Notes: generated from the letters alone by a model not told the origin. A stretch of DNA of 64,000 nucleotides from Hoylesella timonensis 4401737 = DSM 22865 = JCM 15640 (GCF_000455445.1 NZ_HG417099.1:33959-97958); one strand, 5' to 3'. Positions 45,112-55,089 are shown, counted from the stretch's first letter. Numbers and translations: made by a program.

Positions 45112-46137
45112 ATGAAACAGCCTGCAAAAACAGACGTGGCGGTACTGATACTCTTCTTTAACCGTCCCAAGGAACTGGGCAACCTGTTTGAACAAATCAA
45201 ACTGGCTCGTCCCAGCAAGTTGTATCTGTATCAGGACGGACCACGCAACGACAGCGACTTGCCACGCATGGAAGCGTGTCGAAAGCTGCTCGACGATGAA
45301 CACATAGACTGGGAATGTGAGGTACATCGCAACTACCAAGAGGTGAACAGGGGCTGCGATCCTTCTGAATATCTCTCCCAAAAGTGGGCATTCAGCCATG
45401 AAGACAAGTGCATTGTCTTGGAAGATGACAACGTGCCTGCCCTCTCGTTCTTCCCTTTTTGCAAAGAATTGCTTGACAGATACGCTCATGATGAGCGCAT
45501 CGGCATGATTGCGGGCATGAATTACGATGAAGAAACACAGGGAATTCCCGATGATTATTTCTTCACCACCACCTTTAGCATAAGTGGTTGGGCATCGTGG
45601 AAACGGGTAGTTGACAAATGGGACGCTACTTATTCATTCCTTGACGACAAGTACAATCGGCAGCAGTTGGAAGCCCTTATTAAAGAAAGGAAATACCAAA
45701 GCGACTTTATTGAGTTTTGCGAGTATCACCGTTCGGTGGGGAAAGCGTATTACGAAACGATTTTTCATGCAGCCATCTTCTTCCATTCACAACTCTGCAT
45801 CGTTCCCCGAGTGAACATGATTAGCAATGCTGGAGCTACTGAAGACGGTGTTCACCTCAGTGGGAGCAACGACGATTTACCCAAAGCCATTCGAGGAATC
45901 TTCACCATGCAACGCCACGAACTGTCGTTTCCGCTGAAACACCCACGATATGTCATTGAAAATGTGGGCTATAAGCACCGCATGTTCCGCATCATGGGCT
46001 GGGGACATCCTTGGCTCAAGATAGGACGATCGGTAGAAGAGCTGTTCATCAACTTACGTAAAGGCAATTTCAAACGCATCAAAGAGGCGATGGTCAATCG
46101 GATGCGAAAACTATGTGGCAAATCCAAATGGGATTAA
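45112..46137 (+). CDS. GT-A fold glycosyltransferase
   Basis: A 341-aa cytosolic or peripheral membrane enzyme, 6 nt after licD. The N-terminus V-A-V-L-I-L-F-F-N-R-P-K-E-L is a GT-A nucleotide-binding start. Y-L-Y-Q-D-G-P-R follows, then the metal-binding L-E-D-D (103-106) in C-I-V-L-E-D-D-N-V-P. S-I-S-G-W-A-S-W-K-R-V is the acceptor-side motif seen in HlpA/GnT-I-like glycosyltransferases. Donor and acceptor sugars are unknown. It ends the operon and probably builds the glycan on which LicD acts. Confidence 0.87.
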   Translation: MKQPAKTDVAVLILFFNRPKELGNLFEQIKLARPSKLYLYQDGPRNDSDLPRMEACRKLLDDEHIDWECEVHRNYQEVNRGCDPSEYLSQKWAFSHEDKCIVLEDDNVPALSFFPFCKELLDRYAHDERIGMIAGMNYDEETQGIPDDYFFTTTFSISGWASWKRVVDKWDATYSFLDDKYNRQQLEALIKERKYQSDFIEFCEYHRSVGKAYYETIFHAAIFFHSQLCIVPRVNMISNAGATEDGVHLSGSNDDLPKAIRGIFTMQRHELSFPLKHPRYVIENVGYKHRMFRIMGWGHPWLKIGRSVEELFINLRKGNFKRIKEAMVNRMRKLCGKSKWD

Positions 46138-46185
46138 AAATAGCTTAAAAGAATAAACATCTTAAATAATAAAAAACCTACATTT

Positions 46186-49100
46186 ATGAAAAAAACACTC
46201 ATTTTTGCTGCCCTCACACTATCTCTATCTGTGGCAGCTCAAACCAATCCGTTGTGGATGAGACACACTTCTATCTCTCCCGATGGGCAAACCATTGCGT
46301 TTTCGTACAAGGGCGACGTGTTCACCGTACCCGCTTCGGGCGGTCAGGCACGACAGCTTACCTCGAATGCAGCATACGATTCCTACCCCATTTGGAGTCC
46401 TGACGGCAAAAAGATTGCTTTCGCATCGAGTCGTGAAGGTAGCTTGGATATCTTCGTAATGAACAAATTCGGTGGCGAACCCAAGCGGTTGACCACCCGA
46501 AGCACCAACGAAACTCCCATTGCATGGCGTGACAACGAACACATTCTGTTCAGTGCAGCTATCATGCCAACGGCAAAATCTATCTTTTTTGCCAGCAGTC
46601 AGTTCCCACAAGTGTACGAGGTAAACTTGAAAGGCGACCGCCCAAAACTTTTCTCTGTTGTGAACATGGAGGACTTGAGCATCAACCAAAAGGGTGAGAT
46701 ATTGTATCATGACAAGAAAGGATACGAAGACCCCTTCCGTAAACATCACCGATCGCCTATCACAAGGGATATATGGCTCAACCAAAATGGCAACTTTAGC
46801 AAACTAACTACTTTCAATGGTGAGGATCGTACACCACGCTGGGCACCCGATGGCACCTCTTTTTACTACCTAAGTGAGGAAGACGGGACTTTCAATGTGT
46901 ATAAACGAGGGGTGAAAAGCGCAAACAAGACACAAATCACTCACCACACCAGACACCCAGTGCGCTATCTGTCGGTGGCACAAAATGGGCGAATTTGTTA
47001 CAGTTACGACGGTGAGATATACACCCAAATGGGGTCGGCTGCACCACAAAAAGTAAACGTGAGCATTACTGCCGACCGTAATGACATCGACTTGAGTCGA
47101 CAGATAAAGACATGGGGAGCGACAGAGATTGCTCTTTCCCCCAACGGAAAGGAAATAGGATTCGTGCTACATGGTGACGTGTATGTGACCAACATCGAAT
47201 ACAAAACCACCAAACAAATCACCGATACACCCGAACAAGAGCGTTCGATTGAATTCTCTCCCGACGGACTGGCAATTGTCTACGCATCGGAACGGGAAGG
47301 GTTGTGGCAGATTTACCAAACAACCATGAAGAATAAAGCGGAGAAACAGTTTGCGTATGCCACCGACCTACAGGAAGAACGCCTTATCCATTCGGCTTAC
47401 ACGTCTTTTCAACCGCAATACAGTCCCGATGGGAAAAGCATTGCCTTCTTTGAGAACAGGGGTACGCTCAAGGTGCTTGATGTGAAGAGCAAGAAAGTAA
47501 GAACCGTGATGGACGGCAAATATGTTTACTCTTATAGCGACGGAGATATTTGGTTTGAATGGAGTCCAGACAGCAAATGGCTCATCTCCAATTATATCGG
47601 AACAGGAGGATGGAACAACCAAGACATCGCCTTGATTGACGCAGAAGGTAAAAAGCCCATTTACAACCTTACGCAAAGTGGGTATAATGCCGGCAACGGA
47701 AAATGGGTATTAGGCGGAAAAGCCATCATCTTCCAAAGCGATCGGGCTGGGTATCGCAGTCATGGAAGTTGGGGAACGGAGGACGATGTGTACATCATGT
47801 TCTTCGACTTGGATGAATTTGAGAAGTTCAAAATGACGAAAGAGGAAAAGAGTCTCCTCGACGAAGCAGAGAAAGAGAAGAAGAAAGCCGAAGAGCCAAA
47901 GACGGTAGACGTGACGGTGAAGAAGAAAGAAAAGAAGGAAGAGCCTATCAAATTGGACTTGGACAACTGTCGCGACCGTGTGCTTCGGCTCACTGTCAAC
48001 TCATGCCGATTGGGCGATGCTGTGCTAAGCAACGACGGAAACGCCCTCTATTATCAGGCTGCCTTCGAAGGTGGTTACGACTTATGGAAACATGATCTAC
48101 AAGATAAGAGTACAAAAATTGTGTTGAAAGGTGTTGGAGGCGGCGGTATGCTGGCGGACAAAGACTTCAAGAATCTGTACCTATGCTCTGGAGGGGGCAT
48201 CAAGAAGATAGATATAGGCAGCAACTCGTCGAAAAATGTCGACTTTGAAGCACGCTTCAACTACAAGCCTTATCAAGAAAGGGAGTACATGTTCAACCAC
48301 ATCTGGCAGCAGGTGAAGGATAAATTTTATAAGGTAGACTTGCACGGTGTCGATTGGGAAGGCTACAAAAAGAGTTATGCACGGTTCTTACCTTATATCA
48401 ATAACAACTATGACTTCAGTGAAATGCTGAGCGAAATATTGGGCGAACTGAACGCATCACACACAGGTGCGCGCTATTTTGGCGGTGGCGCCAACCTTAG
48501 CACTGCTACCTTGGGCTTGTTCTACGACCAGACGTACGATGGAGATGGACTGAAAGTCGAGGAAGTTATCAATCGTGGACCTTTCTCGGTGAAGAAAACC
48601 GGGGTTACGAAAGGCTGTATCATTGAGAAGATAGACGGTGAACCGATATTGAGAGACAAAGACTACTACTATATGTTGGACGGAAAATCGGGTCGCAATG
48701 TCAGGGTATCGGTGTACAATCCCAACACCAAAAAGCGTTTCGATGTAACGGTTAAGGCCATTAGCAAGGGCTACCAAGACGAATTGCTGTACAGACGATG
48801 GGTGGACAGGAACCGCCAATTGGTAGACAGTCTGTCGCATGGACGGTTGGCATACGTACATGTGAAAGCCATGGATAGTGAGAGTTTCCGCACTGTATTC
48901 CATGAATTGCTGAGTGACAAGAACAGAAATCGCGAGGCAGTGATTGTAGATGAGCGTCACAATGGTGGCGGATGGTTGCACGATGACTTATGTACGCTAC
49001 TCTCAGGCAAGCAATATCAGAGCTTTGTCCCACGTGGACAGTTCATTGGCAAAGACCCTTGGAACAAGTGGACCAAGCCTTCGTGTGTCATGGTGTGCGA

Positions 49101-49392
49101 AGATGACTACAGCAATGGACATGGATTCCCGTTCGTGTACAAAGAGTTGGGCATTGGAAAACTGATTGGTACGCCAGTTGCTGGTACTATGACCGCCGTT
49201 TGGTGGGAGACACTCATCGACAATACCATGGTCTTTGGAATCCCACAGGTAGGTTGCCGAGACATGCGAGGCAACTTCGGAGAGAACACACAACTCAATC
49301 CTGATATTGAAGTGTATAACACTCCAGAGGATTATATCAATGGCAACGACCAACAGTTGAAACGGGCTGTTGAGGAGATGCTAAAGAAATAA
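46186..49392 (+). CDS. Tricorn-like S41 family protease, exported
   Basis: A 1,068-aa protein with a signal peptide (about 1-18, ending V-A-A-Q). Residues about 25-560 form WD40/TolB-like beta-propellers with repeated S-P-D-G motifs (S-I-S-P-D-G-Q-T-I-A-F-S, I-W-S-P-D-G-K-K-I-A-F). A Lys/Glu-rich segment (about 545-590) follows, then a tricorn core with a PDZ domain (about 780-865) and the S41 domain. The catalytic set aligns with tricorn: S758-H759 in N-A-S-H-T-G-A-R, nucleophile S976 in D-Y-S-N-G-H-G-F-P, and E1033 in G-E-N-T-Q-L-N-P-D. Archaeal tricorn trims proteasome products. The exported bacterial form likely degrades peptides in the periplasm or outside. It is monocistronic with a strong terminator. 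Confidence 0.93.
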   Translation: MKKTLIFAALTLSLSVAAQTNPLWMRHTSISPDGQTIAFSYKGDVFTVPASGGQARQLTSNAAYDSYPIWSPDGKKIAFASSREGSLDIFVMNKFGGEPKRLTTRSTNETPIAWRDNEHILFSAAIMPTAKSIFFASSQFPQVYEVNLKGDRPKLFSVVNMEDLSINQKGEILYHDKKGYEDPFRKHHRSPITRDIWLNQNGNFSKLTTFNGEDRTPRWAPDGTSFYYLSEEDGTFNVYKRGVKSANKTQITHHTRHPVRYLSVAQNGRICYSYDGEIYTQMGSAAPQKVNVSITADRNDIDLSRQIKTWGATEIALSPNGKEIGFVLHGDVYVTNIEYKTTKQITDTPEQERSIEFSPDGLAIVYASEREGLWQIYQTTMKNKAEKQFAYATDLQEERLIHSAYTSFQPQYSPDGKSIAFFENRGTLKVLDVKSKKVRTVMDGKYVYSYSDGDIWFEWSPDSKWLISNYIGTGGWNNQDIALIDAEGKKPIYNLTQSGYNAGNGKWVLGGKAIIFQSDRAGYRSHGSWGTEDDVYIMFFDLDEFEKFKMTKEEKSLLDEAEKEKKKAEEPKTVDVTVKKKEKKEEPIKLDLDNCRDRVLRLTVNSCRLGDAVLSNDGNALYYQAAFEGGYDLWKHDLQDKSTKIVLKGVGGGGMLADKDFKNLYLCSGGGIKKIDIGSNSSKNVDFEARFNYKPYQEREYMFNHIWQQVKDKFYKVDLHGVDWEGYKKSYARFLPYINNNYDFSEMLSEILGELNASHTGARYFGGGANLSTATLGLFYDQTYDGDGLKVEEVINRGPFSVKKTGVTKGCIIEKIDGEPILRDKDYYYMLDGKSGRNVRVSVYNPNTKKRFDVTVKAISKGYQDELLYRRWVDRNRQLVDSLSHGRLAYVHVKAMDSESFRTVFHELLSDKNRNREAVIVDERHNGGGWLHDDLCTLLSGKQYQSFVPRGQFIGKDPWNKWTKPSCVMVCEDDYSNGHGFPFVYKELGIGKLIGTPVAGTMTAVWWETLIDNTMVFGIPQVGCRDMRGNFGENTQLNPDIEVYNTPEDYINGNDQQLKRAVEEMLKK

Positions 49393-49443
49393 TGTTGCAA
49401 CCAACATTGCCTAAATGATTTAGACAATGAAATGATACAAATA

Positions 49444-49491
49444 AAAACCTATCTGAAGCTGTCCAAAGTCTGACACTTTCAGATAGGTTTT
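49444..49491. terminator. Bidirectional terminator between the tricorn-like and tolC genes
   Basis: AAAACCTATCTGAA (49444-49457) pairs with TTCAGATAGGTTTT (49478-49491) across a 20-nt loop. A/T runs on both sides serve both convergent transcripts. Confidence 0.85.
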
Positions 49492-49546
49492 ATCATGAGA
49501 TATCCTAAAGAAGCATGGACACCATGCTCAAATCTCATTTGGAAAT

Positions 49547-50722
49547 CTACAAACTATTCTTGGTTAATTCGGCATAAACCTGTTGGAACTGATGCTCTAT
49601 ATTTATATAATCTTGCCATTTCTCATAGATTTTATCGACCTCCGTATAATAATCTAATAAGGACATCTCGCCAATTTCAACAATCTTTCGAAGAGTTTGT
49701 AGCGATTGACGTAAGAAAATCAAATCATAGGTGCTCAAAGAAGTGCGCAATTGTTCGAGTTCATTCTGGCGTGCCCTCCACTCATTACTTACTTTCATTT
49801 GCACATTGGCTTTTCTTAGCAACGCTCCTTCTAAAGCAGCCTGCGCAGCTTTCTTTTTGTGTTGGTTTGTGTAAAGCGGCAAAGCAAATCCTATTTGCAC
49901 TCCATTACTAATTAAATCTCCTTCTGTATTGCGGCGATATCCAATGGTAAGGCGTGGCAACCAACTATTTTTATTGACTTTCAGTTGCTGTTGAGCCGCC
50001 TCCCCATAACCTTTAGCAGCGAGAACTTCCGCATCTGTTTGCAATAAGTGAGTGCGTAACGAATCCGCATTAAACTTGGTCATGACCAAAGGATAAGCCA
50101 AATGTTCTAAGAGAAGGGATTGATTTCCATTAAGTATCAGTAACTCTTGGTATACTCGCTGTCGGGATGCCTCATTCTTTGCAATATCAGCATGTAGAGA
50201 CATTTGTTCCATTTTTAGTTTGTTCAGTTCAAGGACAGTAGCCTCTCCATGTTCAAACCGCTTTTGATACAATTCCAAGAGCCGCTGCGCTTTCTCTAAA
50301 CGATCTGCCAAAACGTTCTTCAATTGATTCAACTGAATCCAATCCAAACATTTAATTTTCGCCTCGAGTAGCAGGTCTCTTCGCTTTGTCTGATACTCCA
50401 AGTTCAATACACGATGCTGTTTCTTTGCCAATAATCGCCTGGCGCCATACAATGTAGGGAAATCAAACTCTTGCGCGACGATGAGTTCGGAACTGGAAAC
50501 GCCAGGAATGCCACTCCTCATAAATGGACTATACTCCACAGAGGGACCTTCAACGGTATTGCTTTGTTTTATTTCTTCGACCTCGCTCGCTATGTCTTTT
50601 TGTGCTGCCTGCAATTCTATATTGTTCTTTTCAATGCTTTTAAGCACATCGTCAATACCTTGCGCTTGGCTATACAAAACGCAAGGTAGGATTGCCCACA
50701 AAATAGTTGTTCTTTTTATCAT
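49547..50722 (-). CDS. TolC family outer membrane efflux protein
   Basis: A 391-aa outer-membrane channel of the tripartite pump. I choose the start at 50722 (M-I-K-R-T-T-I-L-W), which gives a signal peptide ending S-Q-A-Q and no overlap. The first in-frame ATG (50743) would overlap the permease stop by 14 nt. The protein is two repeats of long coiled-coil helices (L-Q-A-A-Q-K-D-I-A-S-E, then A-K-N-E-A-S-R-Q-R-V-Y-Q-E-L-L) with short beta segments (G-Y-R-R-N-T-E-G-D-L, G-V-Q-I-G-F-A-L-P-L-Y). It is shorter than E. coli TolC and similar to CusC/CzcC-type partners. It is the last gene of the efflux operon. Confidence 0.88.
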   Translation of the reverse strand: MIKRTTILWAILPCVLYSQAQGIDDVLKSIEKNNIELQAAQKDIASEVEEIKQSNTVEGPSVEYSPFMRSGIPGVSSSELIVAQEFDFPTLYGARRLLAKKQHRVLNLEYQTKRRDLLLEAKIKCLDWIQLNQLKNVLADRLEKAQRLLELYQKRFEHGEATVLELNKLKMEQMSLHADIAKNEASRQRVYQELLILNGNQSLLLEHLAYPLVMTKFNADSLRTHLLQTDAEVLAAKGYGEAAQQQLKVNKNSWLPRLTIGYRRNTEGDLISNGVQIGFALPLYTNQHKKKAAQAALEGALLRKANVQMKVSNEWRARQNELEQLRTSLSTYDLIFLRQSLQTLRKIVEIGEMSLLDYYTEVDKIYEKWQDYINIEHQFQQVYAELTKNSL

Positions 50723-50729
50723 GACCATT

Positions 50730-53700
50730 TTATATAAATTCATTATTTATTTCCTTCCGACAAATCCACTCATAAACAATCGGTATAATAAAGGCGTTTA
50801 AGAAAGTAGAACTTAAGAGTCCGCCCAAGATGACTGTTGCCATAGGACTTTGAATCTCATTGCCAGGCAAATCACCACGAAAAACAAGAGGAACGAGCGC
50901 CAACGCCGAGGTTAGGGCAGTCATCAAAATGGGATTAAGACGGTCGGAAGAACCTTTTAGCACACTCTCTCGCACCGACAGTCCCTCATCTTCCCTTAAC
51001 GAATTGTAGCGAGTAATGAGCAACATCCCGTTTCGTGTGGCAATTCCAAATAAAGAGATAAACCCGATAATGGCAGGAATGCTCACTTCGCCAGATGTCA
51101 TCCAAAGAACCAACACGCCTCCAATGAGTGCAAAAGGCAAGTTCAGAAGAATGACACCACTTTCTACGGCATTCTTAAACTGCATATACAAAAGCAAAAA
51201 GATGACGACAATGCTCAGCAAAGAGGTGAGCAATAAGGTCTTACTGGCAGATTTCTCGCTTTCAAACTGTCCACCATATTCTATATGATACCCTTCAGGA
51301 AGATTCACTTTTGCATTGATTTCTTTTTGAATATCGTTCACAACACTTCCCAAATCTCGCCCATTGGCATTGGCTGAAATCACTATTTTACGAGCCACAT
51401 TTTCACGATGAATGGTATTGGGACCTGTGGAAGAGATAATATCTGCAATATTACTCAATGGAATCTTCTTGCCGTTAGAGGTATCCACCATTAGGTTTCG
51501 TATATCCGCCATCGTACGTCGGCTCTCTTCATCCGAGCGTACGATGAGGTTAAAACTTTTGTTTCCTTCGTACACTTGTGACACCTGCTCGCCTTTTAAG
51601 AACACTGCAATATAATCATTGAACTCGGGTTCTGTGATTCCATAGCGCGCCAACATTTCAGGTCGAGGCACTATTTTCAGCTCAGGACGCTCCACTTGCT
51701 GCTCTAAATTAAGATCTTCTATGCCATCTACATCTTCAATTGCAGATTTTATTTGACCACCAAGCATATACATCTTATTGAGGTCTTCACCAAACAATTT
51801 TATGGCAATGCTCGCTTTTGTACCACTGAGCATCGCATCAATACGGTGAGTAATAGGCTGCCCTATCTCTATGTTAGCCCCCACTATGGTAGACAGCTTT
51901 TCTCTTACATCATTTAAGAGCGCTTGATGTGAACGATTTGTCAACTCAAAGGGTGCTTCTATCTCCGACATATTCACACCCAATGCATGCTCATCCAACT
52001 CTGCACGTCCCGTTTTACGTGCTACCGTCTTTATCTCTGGAATAGAAAGTAAAATCTTTTCTGCCTGCTGACCAATCTTATTGGACTCCTCTAAGGATAT
52101 GCCTGGCATGGAACTCACATTGATGGTAAACGACCCCTCGTTGAAAGGTGGTAAAAAACTGTGTCCTAAGGAAAAGAAAATACACAACGTTGCCAATAGC
52201 ACACCGCAGGCACTCCATAGCACTACTCGTTTATGGTAGAGTACCCAAGACAATCCAGTTGCGTAATGTCGCTTCAACCAATCTACAACTTTCGGCTCTT
52301 TCCATTTCACATTGTTTTGATTCATGTGTACATTAAGTAAATAACTGCACAGCACGGGAGTGAGGGTAAGCGCCACAACGGTTGATGCAAACAATGCCAC
52401 AATAAAGGCGATGCCTAAGGGTATTAACATTCTACCTTCCATACCGCTAAGAAAGAACAAAGGCACAAAACTGGCAACGATAATCAGTGTAGAGTTCAAG
52501 ATGGGCAAGCGTACTTCTCTGGAAGCATGGTAAACCACATTCAGGATACCCAACCGCTCGGCTTTGGGCAAGAGATGATTCTCTCGCAACTTGCGCCAAA
52601 CATTTTCAACATCGACGATAGCATCGTCTACCAACGACCCTATGGCAATAGCCATACCACCTAAACTCATGGTATTGACACTCTCTCCTAACTGGTGTAA
52701 CACTAACAAGGAGACCAAAAGTGACAACGGAATGGTAACCAAAGAAATGATGGTGGTACGTACATTGGCTAAAAACAAGAACAGTACAATCACCACAAAA
52801 AGTGCACCTTCAAGGAGCGAATCCTTTACGTTGTCAATAGAGCTTTGGATAAAGCTCGACTGTCTAAACACATCTGTAGACACATGGACATTAGCAGGTA
52901 AATCTTTCTGCAAATCCTCAATCGCCTTATCCAAGACTTCCGTCAATTCTATGGTTCCAGTATTGGGTTGTTTGGTTACGGTGAGCAACACTGCTGGCTT
53001 CCCCTTTTCGGAGGCAACACCTAATTTGGGACTTTCCGAACCAATTTTTATCTCTGCAACATCAGACAAAGTCACGGGATAATCGCCTGTTTTCTTCACC
53101 ACAGTCTTGCCGATGCGCTCAAGAGCAGGAGTCGGCATCATCCCTCGAATTACATATTCATTCCCAAATTCGTAGAGTACACCGCCATTCGTATTCTTAT
53201 TCATGCCTCGAGTGGCTGCCATCACATCTGCCAAGTTCACCCCATAGTGATTCATCTTGCGGGGATTCACCTGTATTTGGTATTCTTTCTGATCACCTCC
53301 AATGACTGCAACTTGTGCAACACCACCAATGGAGAGCAGTCGTGGGCGAATCGTCCAGTCGGCTAAAGTACGAAGATCTAACATGGAAGTGCTATCCGAT
53401 GTCAGGCTCACTATCATCACCTCTCCCAAGATAGACGATTGCGGTCCCAAGGTGGGTCGGCGCACTGTGCTGGGTAATGACTCTGAAACGGTCAAAAGCT
53501 TTTCCGAAACAATTTGGCGTGCACGATAAATATCCGTCCCCCAATCAAACTCAACCCATACAACCGAAAATCCTGTTGTTGATGAAGAGCGTACCCTGCG
53601 CACGCCTGTGGCACCATTCACGGAAGTCTCAATGGGAAAAGTAACCAACTGCTCCACTTCCTCTGCCGCCATTCCCTCTGCCTCCGTCATTACCACCACA

Positions 53701-53837
53701 GTGGGTGCATTGAGGTCAGGAAATACGTCCACCTCTGTTCGGTGAACGCTGTACAAGCCCATGAGGACGAGTACCACAGCACACACCAATATCAGAAGAC
53801 GATTGTGTAATGAAAATTTGATAATTTTATCTAACAT
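50730..53837 (-). CDS. Efflux RND permease, CusA/CzcA-type
   Basis: A 1,035-aa inner-membrane proton-driven pump with 12 transmembrane helices and two large periplasmic loops. V-D-V-F-P-D-L-N-A-P-T-V-V-V at the N-terminus and P-T-L-G-P-Q-S-S-I-L-G-E-V-M are typical of the heavy-metal efflux branch. TM4 carries G-G-M-A-I-A-I-G-S-L-V-D-D-A-I-V-D-V-E-N, whose Asp residues relay protons. This differs from the D-F-G-x-x-V-D-G-A form of Zn-type CzcA. The substrate is probably a metal ion but is not decided by sequence. The adaptor ends 18 nt upstream. Confidence 0.92.
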   Translation of the reverse strand: MLDKIIKFSLHNRLLILVCAVVLVLMGLYSVHRTEVDVFPDLNAPTVVVMTEAEGMAAEEVEQLVTFPIETSVNGATGVRRVRSSSTTGFSVVWVEFDWGTDIYRARQIVSEKLLTVSESLPSTVRRPTLGPQSSILGEVMIVSLTSDSTSMLDLRTLADWTIRPRLLSIGGVAQVAVIGGDQKEYQIQVNPRKMNHYGVNLADVMAATRGMNKNTNGGVLYEFGNEYVIRGMMPTPALERIGKTVVKKTGDYPVTLSDVAEIKIGSESPKLGVASEKGKPAVLLTVTKQPNTGTIELTEVLDKAIEDLQKDLPANVHVSTDVFRQSSFIQSSIDNVKDSLLEGALFVVIVLFLFLANVRTTIISLVTIPLSLLVSLLVLHQLGESVNTMSLGGMAIAIGSLVDDAIVDVENVWRKLRENHLLPKAERLGILNVVYHASREVRLPILNSTLIIVASFVPLFFLSGMEGRMLIPLGIAFIVALFASTVVALTLTPVLCSYLLNVHMNQNNVKWKEPKVVDWLKRHYATGLSWVLYHKRVVLWSACGVLLATLCIFFSLGHSFLPPFNEGSFTINVSSMPGISLEESNKIGQQAEKILLSIPEIKTVARKTGRAELDEHALGVNMSEIEAPFELTNRSHQALLNDVREKLSTIVGANIEIGQPITHRIDAMLSGTKASIAIKLFGEDLNKMYMLGGQIKSAIEDVDGIEDLNLEQQVERPELKIVPRPEMLARYGITEPEFNDYIAVFLKGEQVSQVYEGNKSFNLIVRSDEESRRTMADIRNLMVDTSNGKKIPLSNIADIISSTGPNTIHRENVARKIVISANANGRDLGSVVNDIQKEINAKVNLPEGYHIEYGGQFESEKSASKTLLLTSLLSIVVIFLLLYMQFKNAVESGVILLNLPFALIGGVLVLWMTSGEVSIPAIIGFISLFGIATRNGMLLITRYNSLREDEGLSVRESVLKGSSDRLNPILMTALTSALALVPLVFRGDLPGNEIQSPMATVILGGLLSSTFLNAFIIPIVYEWICRKEINNEFI

Positions 53838-53855
53838 AACGTTCCTCTCCCCCTA

Positions 53856-54992
53856 TTAATGCGAATGACCTGGTATCTCCATTGTAGATGCGGCGAGCTT
53901 TACATGAATTGCTCCTTGTATCACTACATTCTCTCCACTCTTTAATCCCGATAGGATTTCTACTCGTGTACCATCCGACTCACCTAACTTCACTTCCTGC
54001 TTTCGATAGTGAGTCGCTTCTTCTTGGATATAAATAAAATAGACTCCTTGCTCTTCTGTAATGGCAGATATAGGAACACTCAACACATTGGGGCGTTGCG
54101 TTGTCAACAAATAAATCTCGGCAAACGCACCAGGAATAACTCCATTGCGATTATCAAATTCGAACGTGACAGGTATGAAAGCCGACTCTATGCTGGAGCC
54201 CTTACCATAAGTCAATAGTTTCCCACCCATAGATGAAAGCTGATACACCTGTTGACTATAAGAGGTCTTGAAGTTGGCAGATGTAATTTGGCTCAACATA
54301 CCATAACTACTTTCTGGCACTTCTGCTCGCAAATAAAGATGCTTGTTTTGAGAAATCGTCATAAGCGGCTGCCCTACTTCCACATAGTCGCCTTGTTTTA
54401 CCAAGCACTCTTTGATAAACCCAGACATCTGTGCAACCACAGCTACTCCACTCGAATTACTTCTTCCCAAAGCCTTATAAGCGAGTGCGGCTCGTTCCAT
54501 GTTGGCTTTGGCATCTAAATATTCTTTTTGTGTCACAATTTTGTCAGCTACCAAGTCTTTCTTTCGCTTATAATCTGCTAAAGCCGTCTCATAAGCAATT
54601 CGAGCCCGTTGTGCAACATCTCCTTCAGGGAGTTGATCAGAGAAAATGCGGAACACACTCGTGCCTTTACCCACCGACATTCCCTCGGTCAGGGGGTGCA
54701 GCATTGACACAATACCTGCCACCGTAGCCACTACAGTCTTTTCAGAACCAGAAGCTGGCAACACCTTACCACTCACTTTCAGTACGCCATGAAAGGCAGT
54801 TGGCTTTATCTCTCGTACCACAACTCCAGCAGCTTGCGCTTTCTTCTGGTCTAACTCAATCAAGTTAGCATGCTCATGCGAAGCCTCCTCTGCTTGCTCC
54901 GTTGGTGAATTTGAATGCTGTTGGGGATTGCTTTGACAAGCTGAAAGAAACATCCCCCCTAAAATAATCTTAAAAATAAATGGTCTAAACAT
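53856..54992 (-). CDS. Efflux RND periplasmic adaptor lipoprotein (membrane fusion protein)
   Basis: A 378-aa adaptor of the CusB/HlyD type. The frame opens at 55037, but the -7 box at 55013-55020 makes the ATG at 54992 (M-F-R-P-F-I-F-K) the likely start. It has a lipobox (M-F-L-S-A-C). The lipoyl half-motifs are V-V-A-T-V-A-G-I-V-S-M-L-H-P-L-T-E-G and A-Q-M-S-G-F-I-K-E-C, flanking a helical hairpin (about 130-180). The beta-barrel part has N-R-N-G-V-I-P-G-A-F-A-E-I. His-rich ends (S-H-E-H-A-N near the start, P-G-H-S-H at the end) fit metal contact. It is the first gene of the pump operon. Confidence 0.88.
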   Translation of the reverse strand: MFRPFIFKIILGGMFLSACQSNPQQHSNSPTEQAEEASHEHANLIELDQKKAQAAGVVVREIKPTAFHGVLKVSGKVLPASGSEKTVVATVAGIVSMLHPLTEGMSVGKGTSVFRIFSDQLPEGDVAQRARIAYETALADYKRKKDLVADKIVTQKEYLDAKANMERAALAYKALGRSNSSGVAVVAQMSGFIKECLVKQGDYVEVGQPLMTISQNKHLYLRAEVPESSYGMLSQITSANFKTSYSQQVYQLSSMGGKLLTYGKGSSIESAFIPVTFEFDNRNGVIPGAFAEIYLLTTQRPNVLSVPISAITEEQGVYFIYIQEEATHYRKQEVKLGESDGTRVEILSGLKSGENVVIQGAIHVKLAASTMEIPGHSH

Positions 54993-55012
54993 ACATCTAA
55001 TTGTTTTGTATG

Positions 55013-55020
55013 CAAAGGTA
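55013..55020 (-). promoter_or_regulatory. -7 promoter box for the RND efflux operon
   Basis: CAAAGGTA on the plus strand is TACCTTTG on the minus strand, 20 nt upstream of the adaptor ATG. It lies between the Fur-family gene and the pump operon, so the pump is independently transcribed and could be controlled by that regulator. Confidence 0.6.
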
Positions 55021-55089
55021 ACCATACGGGGATGCAACTCGGTGTCAAACCCTTATCGTGTTCGAAAGGGCGGAAATTCAAATGTTGTG

